A program made the position numbers and the translations under genes. Under the pieces are notes generated by a model. That model was given only the letters and a program-made list of their open reading frames with translations. It had not been told where the DNA came from and did no database searches. This document shows, piece after piece, positions 8,578-18,220 of a stretch of DNA of 64,000 nucleotides (the stretch's first letter is position 1; every line of letters starts with the position of its first letter). Source of the DNA: Acetispira formosa (nom. nud.) (GTDB lineage Bacteria; Desulfobacterota; Desulfarculia; Adiutricales; Adiutricaceae); NCBI GenBank assembly GCA_023525915.1, contig CP026657.1, positions 434,001 to 498,000 on the forward strand, read 5' to 3'.

Positions 8578-8922
8578 ATGGAAAGCAGAGATTTAATTAA
8601 GAAAGTCGGAAGAGCTATCGCACGACAGCGAAAAGAATCCAGAATGACACAGGCTCAGGTGGCCCGCGAACTGGGCATAGAAACAGAAACCGTATCTCGC
8701 CTGGAAACCGGTACCATCTCTCCCACACTGGAGCGATTGAGCCAGTTTAGTGATCTTTACGGCTGTTCAGTGGAGTCATTTTTTCAGCAAGATGTGGAAG
8801 ATGCTGAAAAAATTATGGCTAAGAATCTGTCTGGTATGCTGGCGTCTTTAAAAGAGGACGAGCGTAAACTGCTGCTCAGCTTTATGGCTGAGGCGGTAAA
8901 ACTTTTTAAAAACCGGAAATGA
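8578..8922 (+). CDS. XRE-family transcriptional regulator
   Basis: A 114-residue regulator with a canonical XRE helix-turn-helix at about residues 10-62 (RKESRMTQAQVARELGIE, then TETVSRLETGTISPTLERL). A C-terminal helix ends LLLSFMAEAVKLFKNRK. The start at 8578 follows GGGAG; an in-frame ATG at 8536 has no ribosome site. It diverges from the XRE-autotransporter operon. Its last 35 residues reappear as a gene fragment at 44427, so this regulator family has been present in more than one accessory region here. The 286 bases after it (8923-9208) contain nothing I can support. Confidence 0.85.
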   Translation: MESRDLIKKVGRAIARQRKESRMTQAQVARELGIETETVSRLETGTISPTLERLSQFSDLYGCSVESFFQQDVEDAEKIMAKNLSGMLASLKEDERKLLLSFMAEAVKLFKNRK

Positions 8923-9208
8923 TCATCCACTGAAACAGCCGCATTTTCACTTTACGCCTCGCCCCTACCCAGATAGTCCTTTTCAATATCGGACTTCCAC
9001 GCATCGCTAAGTTTTTGTCCGTTTCTTAGATTGCTTATGGCGAAACTTATAGTTTCATAATTTAAGCGATGCCGCTGCTGTCGACGTGGAAATTGGTGGC
9101 GCGAATTGTATAATGTAGAAATCGACATAATAATGGCGACAATATGGTAATATGGCATATGGAAAAATTTTGTCTATGTTGATATCATACTGAACTTGAA
9201 GTATTAAA

Positions 9209-11854
9209 ATGCCGCTGTCGCCGTTTCATGCTTATTATCAGGCCAGAACTCTGTCCGACCTTCATGTCCGGGAACTAACGGCGGCCTATGCTTCTTCAAA
9301 TGTGGATGTGTTTCCCTATCAGGTGGCGGCTTCATTGTTCGCCCTTCGCTCGCCTTTGCTGAGGGGGGCGGTGCTTTGTGACGACGGCAGTTTGGGCAAA
9401 ACCTATGAAGCCCTTTTGATTCTGACTCAAAAATGGTGCTACGGTTATCAGAAAACAATTATCATCGTGCCCACTCCCTTGGTGGGGCAGTGGGTGGAGC
9501 TTATCGACAGCCGCTTCAGCCTGCCCCTCTATGTGGTCGATGGCCCGGAGTCGTTCCAGAAATATATCGATGAAGGCCAGGCCAATCCGTTCCGCCAGCC
9601 GGGCGCTGTGCTTACCACTTATGATTTCGCCGCTGAAAAAGAGTCCTTCATCAGCCAGATAGAATGGGACACCGCCGTTTTTGAAGAGGCCCATCATCTG
9701 CGTAAAGTTTATACGGGTGAAAGTAAAAAGCTGTCGTCCGTCCGGGCGGCGGTGGGTAAGGCTTTCAAGCTGTTGTTGACGGCCACGCCGGTTCAGACTT
9801 CCATTCTTGATATTTACGGCCTGATCAACTTTATTGATGAGCAGGTATTTTTTGATGAAACCTCCTTTTACCGCCAATACTTCCGCAAGCCGGAAAATTA
9901 TGGCGAATTGGCGGAACGCCTGGCCTCCTACTGTTTCCGCACCCGCCGCGATCAGGTGGAGCAATATGTAAAGATACCCAGGCGGCTGCCGCTCACCTGT
10001 GAAATTCCCCTTAGCGGCGATGAGAAAAAGTTGGCCGACCTTTTAGGTGCATATTTAAACCGGCCGCATAAGTATGCCTTCCCGCAAATGGACAGTTACG
10101 ATCTGAGCTTGCTGTTGTGGCGCACCTTTTCATCTTCGTACGCAGCCTTTGCCAGGACCATCTCCGGTGTGGCTGCGCGCCTGGAACGCCTGAGCAAAGA
10201 TGAACCGGAGGCGGCGGAAGAGTTGGCGGCGGTCAATCAAATGCTGGAAATTGCGGAGAGGATTAAAGGCGGAGCCAAAAGCGAAATGCTGCTTACGATT
10301 CTGAAGCAGAGTTCAGCCCGGCTGAAAGAAGCGGGCGCCGCACCCAAGGCTCTGATATTTACTGAAAACGCTTCCACCCAGAAATTTCTCTACAATCTGC
10401 TCAATCGCGGCCAGTATAAGGGCAAAGTGCTGATGTTCAACGGCCGCAACAGCCGCGATTATGAGATAATGGCCAAATTCAGGGATGAGGCCCGCATCCT
10501 CATCGCCTCTGACGTGGCGGCTGAAGGTTTTTGCCTGGAATTCTGTTCGCTGGTGATTAATTACGATCTGCCCTATAACGCCCTGAAGGTGGAGCAGCGG
10601 GTCAACCGCTGTCACCGCCAGGGGCAGTTGAACGATGTTTTGGTCATCAACTTTATCAATCGGGAGAATTTCGCCGACGTTCGCCTTTTGGAGCTGGTCA
10701 ACAAGCGGCTCTTGCAGTTCGATGGCATCTTCGGACTGGCTGAGGATTGGCTGGGCGAGTTCCACGATTCCGCAACCATCCGCGACGCGCTGGGCCAAGG
10801 CCGCCATAGAACGGCAATCGACCAGGCTTTTGATGAGACCTTGTCTGAACATAAACAAAGCAATCTGAGCAAAGTGGCTGAGGCCGAGAAAGCCTTGGAA
10901 ATGCTGTTCGACCGGCAGATCAGCCGCGAGACGGTGGTCTCGCCGCAGTATATTAAGGATAAGGTCGCGGCCTTGAACGATCAGCTTTGGTCGGTGACCC
11001 GCTGGTTTTTCGATGGCAAATCAGGCTACGAACTGGATGATGAATCCCGCACCATCACCATCGGTTTTCAGCCCGAGAAAATTTTTACCGGCAGCCGCCC
11101 AGGCCGCCGCGAATACAGCATGTTTCGCCGTGATCTGCCCAAAAGCGGCTGGTACACCATCACTAGCCCTCTAGCCCAAAATATTCTGGGCGAAATCTTT
11201 TGGCGCGGCATACCCGATCAGGGGCAGATTGAAATTGAGGGGCCCCTGGAGAAATGCCGCATCGGCTTTTATGAAATCAGAATCAAATCGGCCAATGATT
11301 TTTTCAACCGCTGGCGCTATTACCGGTTGGCGGGGCAAACCGCCTCCGGGCGGATACTGGATGAAGAGGAGTGCCGTGAAATCATGGCCCGGCCGGTCGC
11401 CTCATTCGCCAGCCATGGTCCGGCCTATGGGCGGCGCGACGGCGACAGCAAGCCCAAGCCGGCCGAGGCGCTCGATCAGTTGATCGAGGCGGAACCGTTT
11501 ATTCAGGAAACGCTTCAGGCCGCCGATCTGGCGGAAAAGCAGGAGATGGAGCGCCTAAAGGCCTATAACCGTGAAGCCAAAATCAGCCTGGAAAGAAACC
11601 TGGATCGCCTCAAGCAACAGGTCAGGCAGGCGGAGAGCGGGCTGAACGCGTCGGCGGCCATGCTGGACAGACTGGAAGCGCAGAAAAGTTTCAATGCCCT
11701 GTGCCGCGATTTGAAGCTGGCCGAGCAAAACCTGTTCCTGGATAAAATAAAGCTCGATCAGCAATTGGAAGATCAGATTGAGGGTTTGCGGGCGGCGGCC
11801 AAGTTGTCGGCTGAAATCATCCGTCATTTCGCCGTTGATTTTAAGGGCCAATGA
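9209..11854 (+). CDS. SNF2/RapA-like DEAD-family helicase
   Basis: An 881-residue superfamily 2 helicase of the SNF2/RapA type. Residues 34-66 carry the Q-motif region and Walker A (LCDDGSLGKT). Motif II is FEEAHH (158-163), an EEAH variant of DEAH. LLLTATPVQT is motif III. The second RecA domain shows LIASDVAAEGFCLEFC and a motif VI of EQRVNRCHRQGQ near residue 460, where eukaryote-like SNF2 proteins have QRIGRxxRxGQ. The C-terminal 350 residues are unassigned apart from a predicted coiled coil in the last 130. It lies 64 bases upstream of a type III mod-res pair on the same strand and is likely part of that operon. Its partner role (translocase or remodeller in defence) is inferred; no clear ribosome site precedes the ATG. 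Confidence 0.8.
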   Translation: MPLSPFHAYYQARTLSDLHVRELTAAYASSNVDVFPYQVAASLFALRSPLLRGAVLCDDGSLGKTYEALLILTQKWCYGYQKTIIIVPTPLVGQWVELIDSRFSLPLYVVDGPESFQKYIDEGQANPFRQPGAVLTTYDFAAEKESFISQIEWDTAVFEEAHHLRKVYTGESKKLSSVRAAVGKAFKLLLTATPVQTSILDIYGLINFIDEQVFFDETSFYRQYFRKPENYGELAERLASYCFRTRRDQVEQYVKIPRRLPLTCEIPLSGDEKKLADLLGAYLNRPHKYAFPQMDSYDLSLLLWRTFSSSYAAFARTISGVAARLERLSKDEPEAAEELAAVNQMLEIAERIKGGAKSEMLLTILKQSSARLKEAGAAPKALIFTENASTQKFLYNLLNRGQYKGKVLMFNGRNSRDYEIMAKFRDEARILIASDVAAEGFCLEFCSLVINYDLPYNALKVEQRVNRCHRQGQLNDVLVINFINRENFADVRLLELVNKRLLQFDGIFGLAEDWLGEFHDSATIRDALGQGRHRTAIDQAFDETLSEHKQSNLSKVAEAEKALEMLFDRQISRETVVSPQYIKDKVAALNDQLWSVTRWFFDGKSGYELDDESRTITIGFQPEKIFTGSRPGRREYSMFRRDLPKSGWYTITSPLAQNILGEIFWRGIPDQGQIEIEGPLEKCRIGFYEIRIKSANDFFNRWRYYRLAGQTASGRILDEEECREIMARPVASFASHGPAYGRRDGDSKPKPAEALDQLIEAEPFIQETLQAADLAEKQEMERLKAYNREAKISLERNLDRLKQQVRQAESGLNASAAMLDRLEAQKSFNALCRDLKLAEQNLFLDKIKLDQQLEDQIEGLRAAAKLSAEIIRHFAVDFKGQ

Positions 11855-11918
11855 GGGCGGGTCGAGAGGCGGATTTTATGGTATATTACGAATTATCTGT
11901 AAAACTGGGGTTCAAGCA

Positions 11919-13793
11919 ATGACTGAGATTATGGACGGTTTGTCGCGGGATTTGGAAGCGGATGAAATGGAAAAGCTGAAATCGGTTTTTCCCCAGTGTT
12001 TCGTGGAGGGACGGCTGGATATCGACAAGCTTCTGAACCTGTGCGGCCAGTATATAGACGATGATTTTGAAAAATACGAATTCAAATGGAAGGGCAAGGC
12101 CGAGAGTCTGAAGCTGGCCCAGCGGCGCAGCGCGGCCACCTTGCGACCCTGCCCGGAGGAAAGCGTCGATTTTGAAAGCACCAAAAATCTTTACATAGAA
12201 GGCGACAACCTGGAAGTTCTGAAACTCCTTCAGGCCGCTTATTACCGCAAAGTGAAGATGATCTACATTGATCCGCCTTACAACACCGGCAATGATTTCA
12301 TCTATGAGGACGATTTTAAGGATACCCTGGCCCGCTACAAGGAAGTGACCAGCCAGACCACCAAGTCCAATCCCGAAAGCATGGGCCGTTTCCATACCAA
12401 CTGGCTGAACATGATGTATCCCCGCCTGCGTCTGGCCGCCAACCTCTTGCGCGATGACGGCGTGATCTTCATTTCCATCGACGACCATGAGGTTCACAAC
12501 CTCCGCAAACTTTGCGATGAAGTTTTTGGAGAGGAGAATTTTGTTGCGTGTATTGTATGGCAAAAGAAATTTGCACCGCAAAATGATGATAAGTATTTGT
12601 CGGACGCACACGACTATATTTTGATGTATGCAAGAAGCAAGGACCAAGTCGTTAACCTTAAACTAACAAGAAGCGAGCAGGTCAATCAGCGTTTCAGTAA
12701 TCCTGATGATGATCCTAGCGGCCCATGGGCTTCAACTGATTTGACACGACAAGAACATCGTGATAACAGCGTATATCCCATTATTTCTCCCTCCGGTAAA
12801 GAATGGCTTCCTCTCCCGGGAACCAGTTGGCGTCATCCTCAAAAAGAAATGGAGGAATTGATCCGATCTGGTCAAATCTGGTTTGGCCAAGATAACAACA
12901 GTAAACCAAGGCGCAAAAAATACCTGGCTGATATAGGTAATGAGATGGTGGCTATGACATTCTGGACTCATTCTGAGTGTGGCCACAATCAAGAAGGAAC
13001 TCAATCTTTTAAAGCTTTGATCCCGAGTTCAGAGGCGGAATTTAGCAATCCTAAGCCCATTCGATTGATAAAAAGGCTTTTAGAAATGGCTTCCAAGGAA
13101 TCTGGTGATTTAATTCTGGATTTCTTTTCAGGTTCCTCAACTACCGCTGAAGCTGTTCTTCAACTGAACGCGGAAGATAATAAAAACAGACGATTTATCA
13201 TGGTGCAGCTACCTGAATTAAATCAAGAAAAAAGTATAAATTTTAAAAAGCAATACAATACAATCGCTGAAATAGGCAAGGAGCGCATTCGCCGGGCCGG
13301 ACGAAAAATTCTAAGTGAACAGTCAAAGGGTGAACCCAAACTTGACTTTGAAGGAGAAACAAAGCCGGATTTGGATGTGGGCTTTAAAGTGTTCAAGCTG
13401 GACAGCTCCAACAATCAAGTCTGGGACACCAGCCCCATCACCAGCGATCAAGTGCCGCTTCTGGAAGAGCGCCTGAACAGCATGGTTGAGCGGGTCAAGC
13501 GCGACCGCACCGACCTGGACATGGTCTATGAAATCATGCTGAAGCTGGGCATTCCCTTGACGGAAAGCGTCACCGCCCTTGATATGGACGGCAAAAAAAT
13601 CTATTCCGTGCGTGAGGATTCCCTGATTCTGATCTGCCTTGATAAAAACATCACCACCGAGACAGTTGAAAAAATGGCCGCCCTGGCTCCGGCCCGCATC
13701 ATCTTCGGCCAGGATTGTTTCCCCGATGTCTCCGCCCTCTCCAACGCCAAGCTGTCGCTCAGGGATGCGGGCATTCAGTTCAAATTTGTGTAG
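11919..13793 (+). CDS. mod: Type III restriction-modification DNA methyltransferase (Mod)
   Basis: A 624-residue beta-class N6-adenine methyltransferase, the modification and specificity subunit of a type III system. Motif IV is DPPYNTG (118-124). The SAM-binding motif I follows late in the chain, near residue 400 (LDFFSGSSTTAEA), the order expected for the beta class. The target recognition domain lies between them, about residues 205-400. The start at 11919 replaces an open but unsupported 47-codon extension overlapping the helicase gene. Res starts 11 bases after the stop. The recognition segment (about 12530-13330) is visibly more AT-rich than the GC-rich flanks, a sign of exchange of the recognition domain. 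The target sequence cannot be read from the protein. Confidence 0.93.
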   Translation: MTEIMDGLSRDLEADEMEKLKSVFPQCFVEGRLDIDKLLNLCGQYIDDDFEKYEFKWKGKAESLKLAQRRSAATLRPCPEESVDFESTKNLYIEGDNLEVLKLLQAAYYRKVKMIYIDPPYNTGNDFIYEDDFKDTLARYKEVTSQTTKSNPESMGRFHTNWLNMMYPRLRLAANLLRDDGVIFISIDDHEVHNLRKLCDEVFGEENFVACIVWQKKFAPQNDDKYLSDAHDYILMYARSKDQVVNLKLTRSEQVNQRFSNPDDDPSGPWASTDLTRQEHRDNSVYPIISPSGKEWLPLPGTSWRHPQKEMEELIRSGQIWFGQDNNSKPRRKKYLADIGNEMVAMTFWTHSECGHNQEGTQSFKALIPSSEAEFSNPKPIRLIKRLLEMASKESGDLILDFFSGSSTTAEAVLQLNAEDNKNRRFIMVQLPELNQEKSINFKKQYNTIAEIGKERIRRAGRKILSEQSKGEPKLDFEGETKPDLDVGFKVFKLDSSNNQVWDTSPITSDQVPLLEERLNSMVERVKRDRTDLDMVYEIMLKLGIPLTESVTALDMDGKKIYSVREDSLILICLDKNITTETVEKMAALAPARIIFGQDCFPDVSALSNAKLSLRDAGIQFKFV

Positions 13794-13803
13794 AGCGGTC
13801 ACC

Positions 13804-16800
13804 ATGAAACTTAAGTTCAAAAATCAGGATTTCCAAACCCAGGCCGTCAACGCAGTCGCCGACCTTTTCAATGGCCAGGAAAAACAGTATCGGGAATTTT
13901 CCTTAAACGGCGCGGCCTCCCTGTTCCAAGGCGAATATGGCTATGGCAACGCCCTGTTGGTCAATGACGACACAATGCTGGCCAACCTTCGCGCCGTTCA
14001 GAAACGCCACAGCCTGCCCTTGAGCGACAGCGTGGCCGACAAGCGTTTCTGCGTGGAAATGGAAACAGGCACGGGTAAAACCTACGTTTACACCCAGACC
14101 ATTTTTGAACTCAATAAGCGCTACGGCTTCACCAAATTCATCATCGTGGTGCCCTCGGTGGCCATTCGTGAGGGCGTGCGAAAATCGCTCTCCATAACCG
14201 AAGAGCATTTCGCCCTGATGTACGACAGCGTGCCCCACCGCTATTTTATCTACAACAGCGCCCGCCCCAATGATGTGCGTCAGTTCGCCATTTCCAGCGA
14301 AATCGAAATAATGATCATCAACATCGATGCCTTTCGCAAAAGCGAAAACATCATCAACCAGGCCCTGGATAAGCTCAATGGCGAAACAGCCATGCGCTTC
14401 ATCCAGGATACCCACCCCATCGTCATCATCGATGAACCGCAGAGCGTGGACAACACCCCCAAGGCCAAAGAGGCCATTGCCAGTCTCAATCCCTTGTGCG
14501 TACTGCGTTATTCAGCCACCCACCGGGAAAAAATCAACCTGCTCTACCGGCTGACTCCGGTGGACGCCTATCAGATGGGGCTGGTCAAACAGATCAGCGT
14601 TTCCTCCAGCCAGGTTGCCTTCGCCCATAACAAACCGTATGTCCGCCTGATTTCCGTCAAGCAGGACAAGGGGTTCCGGGCTAAATTGGAAATCGACATT
14701 CAAGGGAAAAACAGCCTGGTCAACCGCAAAGCCGTGACCGTGAAGCCCGGCGACGACCTCTTCGTTCTCTCCGGCGGCCGCGAACTCTATCAGGGCTACG
14801 TCGTTTCAGGCATAGACTGCACCCCGGAATCGGAATGCGTGGAATTCGATAACACCGAGATCCTCCGCCCCAATCAGCCCTTGGGCGACATCGACCAGAG
14901 CATTTTGCGCAAAGCCCAGATCAGGCGCACCATCGAAACTCACCTGGAAAAAGAGATACGCTATCGCGACCACGGCCTTAAGGTTCTGTCGCTGTTCTTC
15001 ATTGATGAAGTGAAAAAATACCGCACTGAGGACGGCTCGCCCGGCCCCTACGCCCAAATGTTTGCAAAGTGCTATGAGGAACTCATGGCCCTGCCCAAAT
15101 TCGAACCCCTTAAAAACCGCTTTCCCCTGCCCGTGGATAAAGTTCACGACGGCTATTTCTCCCAGGATAAAAAAGGCCGGTATAAAAACACCAAAGGCGA
15201 TTCGCAAGACGATTACGATACTTACAACACCATCATGCGCGATAAGGAATGGCTCTTGAGTTTCGATTGCCCGTTGCGCTTCATCTTCTCCCATTCCGCC
15301 CTCAAGGAAGGCTGGGACAACCCCAATGTCTTCCAGGTCTGCACCCTCCTGGAGCAGAAATCAACTTTCACCTGCCGCCAGAAAGTCGGCCGGGGCCTAA
15401 GGTTGTGCGTCAATCAGGATGGTGAACGCATCGAAGACCGCTCCATCAATGTGCTGCACGTCATGGCCACGGAAAGCTTCGCCGAGTTCGCGGACAACCT
15501 GCAAAAAGAAATCGAGGCTGAAACCGGTCTTAAATTTGGCGTTCTGGAAATTGCCCTGTTTTCCGGCCTGACTTACGACCAGCCGGTGGAAGTGGAAAAA
15601 ATCGTAGCCCCGGCCCAGGCAGAGCAACTGGTGGAAGAACTTTCCTATCAGGGCTACCTGGACGACGGTGGGCAAATAACCCCAAAGTTCACAGACGCGT
15701 TAAGCGGAGGCAAATTGGACTTGCCGCCGGAATTGGTTCCCCTGGCCGTCATAGCGGAAAAAGCAGCCACGCCGGACACGCCTTTGAAACCTGAATCAGT
15801 TACCGGCCTGGCCTATACGGCCACGATCATCGAAGAAAAAACCATCGACTATGAACAAGCCAAAGAGTTAATAGAGCATTTTGAGAAAAAAAGCTACATT
15901 AATAAAAACGGCCAAATCGCTCAAACCATGAAAGAGGCTCTGAAGGCGGGGACGCTTGATTTGCCGCAAAAATATGAAGCCGCCCGCGAAAAGCTGGAGA
16001 CGGTCATCCGCCGGGCCGACAACAAGCCCAAGATACGCGACGCCTCCAAAGAAGTGACCGTGAAGCTGAACAAGCGGGCGCTTGTTTCCGCTGAATTCAT
16101 GGAAATATGGGAACGCATAAAACACAAAACCGCCTATCGGGTCAATGTTGATCAAGCCACGTTGATGGAAAGATGCCTGAAAGCTTTGAAGGCCATGGAT
16201 ACCATCCCCAAAGCCCGACTGGTGACCCAAACGGCCGACCTAGACATCAAAAAATCAGGCGTGGCTCATACCGAACGCGGACTGCGCACCGCCGAGCTGG
16301 AATCGTTAAATCCACTGCCGGACATCATGCTCATCTGGCAGGAAGAATGCGGCCTGACCTTCCCGGTCTGCCGCGACCTCCTCCTGAACAGCGGCCGCCT
16401 GACCGATTTCGTCCACAACCCGCAACTGTTCATCGAAAGAACGATCCCACTAATCAACGAAGCCATCCGCACCCTGGAAATAGACGGCATCAGATACATG
16501 AAACTGGCCGGACAGGAATATTTCATCCAGGAAATCTTCGACAGCGAAGAACTCCTGGCCAGCCTGGATAACAACGCCCTGCCGGTCAACCACAGCCTCT
16601 ACGACCACGTCCTCTACGACAGCGAAACTGTGGAAAAACCCTTCGCCCAAGCGCTGGACAACGATCCAGACGTAAAAATGTTCTTCAAACTGCCAGACAA
16701 ATTCAAAATCAATACCCCCCTTGGCACTTACAACCCTGATTGGGCCGTATATCTGGACCGCAACGGCACGAAGAAACTTTATTTCGTCATCGAAACCAAA

Positions 16801-16938
16801 GGCAGCACCAGCGACACAGAACTGCGCTTGAAAGAACAGCTAAAAATCAAGTGCGGCCAGGAACATTTTCGCGCTCTGGAGAATGATCTTAATTTTCAGG
16901 TTACATCGGATTGGAAAGGATTCAGGGCTGGGTTATAA
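13804..16938 (+). CDS. res: Type III restriction endonuclease subunit (Res)
   Basis: A 1044-residue type III restriction subunit, which uses ATP hydrolysis to survey DNA and cuts when assembled with Mod. Walker A is METGTGKTYV (about residues 84-93). The DExx box is IIDEPQSVDN (about 206-215), the DEPQ form typical of Res. Helicase motif VI is around RQKVGRGLRLCV. The C-terminal nuclease domain has NPDWAVYLDRNG followed by FVIETKGS, a PD-(D/E)xK active site. The ATG at 13804 is preferred over an open upstream extension that overlaps mod. Length and motif order fit an intact protein. Confidence 0.94.
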   Translation: MKLKFKNQDFQTQAVNAVADLFNGQEKQYREFSLNGAASLFQGEYGYGNALLVNDDTMLANLRAVQKRHSLPLSDSVADKRFCVEMETGTGKTYVYTQTIFELNKRYGFTKFIIVVPSVAIREGVRKSLSITEEHFALMYDSVPHRYFIYNSARPNDVRQFAISSEIEIMIINIDAFRKSENIINQALDKLNGETAMRFIQDTHPIVIIDEPQSVDNTPKAKEAIASLNPLCVLRYSATHREKINLLYRLTPVDAYQMGLVKQISVSSSQVAFAHNKPYVRLISVKQDKGFRAKLEIDIQGKNSLVNRKAVTVKPGDDLFVLSGGRELYQGYVVSGIDCTPESECVEFDNTEILRPNQPLGDIDQSILRKAQIRRTIETHLEKEIRYRDHGLKVLSLFFIDEVKKYRTEDGSPGPYAQMFAKCYEELMALPKFEPLKNRFPLPVDKVHDGYFSQDKKGRYKNTKGDSQDDYDTYNTIMRDKEWLLSFDCPLRFIFSHSALKEGWDNPNVFQVCTLLEQKSTFTCRQKVGRGLRLCVNQDGERIEDRSINVLHVMATESFAEFADNLQKEIEAETGLKFGVLEIALFSGLTYDQPVEVEKIVAPAQAEQLVEELSYQGYLDDGGQITPKFTDALSGGKLDLPPELVPLAVIAEKAATPDTPLKPESVTGLAYTATIIEEKTIDYEQAKELIEHFEKKSYINKNGQIAQTMKEALKAGTLDLPQKYEAAREKLETVIRRADNKPKIRDASKEVTVKLNKRALVSAEFMEIWERIKHKTAYRVNVDQATLMERCLKALKAMDTIPKARLVTQTADLDIKKSGVAHTERGLRTAELESLNPLPDIMLIWQEECGLTFPVCRDLLLNSGRLTDFVHNPQLFIERTIPLINEAIRTLEIDGIRYMKLAGQEYFIQEIFDSEELLASLDNNALPVNHSLYDHVLYDSETVEKPFAQALDNDPDVKMFFKLPDKFKINTPLGTYNPDWAVYLDRNGTKKLYFVIETKGSTSDTELRLKEQLKIKCGQEHFRALENDLNFQVTSDWKGFRAGL

Positions 16939-17012
16939 TTATTCACACTTTAGGGATAGTAGCCAAGCTACTCCTATTATATCCAGACCAATACTTCATG
17001 GTTGGTGGTAAA

Positions 17013-17468
17013 ATGAAATATATGTTCAAATTCCTACTCGCCGTCTGTCTTCTAAGCTGTGCGAACGGGGCCATAGCCACTCAGCCGGGTAGTGATAAAT
17101 CTCAAGAGTATAAAATGCCGGCCTATAAAAAGTCTTTTGTCGTGTCGCCGGAAGTTTATAAGAAGGCTGTCGACTATCACACCACGCACTATAATAAGCT
17201 GTCAAACCCCAATAAATTTGTGATCATCGATTTCAGCCTTCATGCAAGCAAGGCCAGGTTGCTCTATCTGGACATCGCAAACGAAACGTTCAGAACGCAC
17301 CATGTGGCGGCAGGCGTCGGTTCAGATGCAGATGGTGACGGCTATGCGACAAAATTTTCCAACACCGCTGATTCAAAAATGTCATCACTTGGGGCTTATG
17401 TCACCCTTCACCCCTACACCGGGAAGTACGGCTACTTCAAAGATATATCTGAGAAAGATACTACGTGA
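17013..17468 (+). pseudogene. Truncated L,D-transpeptidase (YkuD_2-type) gene
   Basis: The 151-residue product has a signal peptide (MKYMFKFLLAVCLLSCANG), possibly a lipoprotein since LLSC resembles a lipobox. The body matches the N-terminal half of the murein L,D-transpeptidase catalytic domain family: NKFVIIDFSLHASKARLLYLD, split here as NKFVIIDFS and KARLLYLD, then HHVAAGVGSDADGDG and FSNTADSKMSSLGAY. The chain stops shortly after TGKYGYF, before the His and Cys catalytic residues of the family. It is therefore probably a dead 3'-truncated gene, perhaps cut by insertion of the R-M or Fic segment. The start uses the ATG after GGTGGTAAA. Confidence 0.65.
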
Positions 17469-17575
17469 TAGCTTGATGAGCGAAATATTTCTTTTTTAAG
17501 CATACTGATAATCGCAAGAAAATATTACAGTTCGAAATTTTATTTAATGACGTTTTCTTCTAAACGCTACATTTC

Positions 17576-18220
17576 TCAACGCGTACCGTGCTCAATGGCA
17601 TCTTTGACTATACGAACGAGGTATTCCTGGTTTGACCGGTCGCCTAAATCATGGAAAGTCGCCGAGGCCGCAACCAGCGCGGTGCGGACGTATGCACTGT
17701 TATCACTGAATAGTTCTCTATCCAATGGAACACCGTGACGGTCAGCAAAATCACAACAGAACGTGACAATCGTTCGGGTATTTCCCTCACGGAAAGGATG
17801 CGCCTTCCATATCTCAGCCAGACTTTGTGCAAATTCTTTGGCTTTTTCATCAATATTCAAGTTCGCCCAACCAATTTCATTGAGATGAGCCAAGGCCGCA
17901 TTCAGATGCTTTTCAATATCCGCGATATCTGAATACTCAACAGAAAGGCCGCCCAAAACACTTTCCGCTTTCTCTATGTTGATTACCCGAATTTGCCCAG
18001 CCCAGTCAAAGATATCCTGAAAAATGTACTGGTGGAGGCGGCATAGGTGGGCAAGGTCATAATCACCTTCAATGGGTGAATCCATAAGCTCTCTAATACG
18101 AAATCCGGTATAGTCCGCCTCAATTTGCCTGAGCCTGTCTTCATTCCGCTCATTGAAAGCGTTTATCAATATTTCCGTGTGAGGATAAACATAAGGATCG
18201 TCATTCACTGGCAGCAGCAT
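17576..18220 (-). CDS. fic: Fic-domain toxin (AMP-transferase)
   Basis: A 214-residue Fic protein. The catalytic motif HPFREGNTRT (residues 141-150) is the complete HxFx(D/E)GNGRxxR-type signature with His and the phosphate-binding loop. The beta-hairpin flap region precedes it (about 80-100). Fic enzymes of this type transfer AMP to target proteins such as topoisomerases and are silenced by a small antitoxin. The gene overlaps the VbhA-like antitoxin by 20 bases; a GTG four codons downstream (18208) is an alternative start that would give an overlap of 8 bases. The motif predicts an active enzyme. Confidence 0.92.
   Translation of the reverse strand: MLLPVNDDPYVYPHTEILINAFNERNEDRLRQIEADYTGFRIRELMDSPIEGDYDLAHLCRLHQYIFQDIFDWAGQIRVINIEKAESVLGGLSVEYSDIADIEKHLNAALAHLNEIGWANLNIDEKAKEFAQSLAEIWKAHPFREGNTRTIVTFCCDFADRHGVPLDRELFSDNSAYVRTALVAASATFHDLGDRSNQEYLVRIVKDAIEHGTR

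Noticed and set aside
8952..9158. Small minus-strand ORF of 68 codons
   Set aside because: It lacks a ribosome site and recognisable features; treated as non-coding.
9209..16938. DISARM or BREX system
   Set aside because: There is an SNF2 protein and a methylase, but drmA, drmB and the BREX pglZ and brxC genes are absent; Mod and Res are plain type III.
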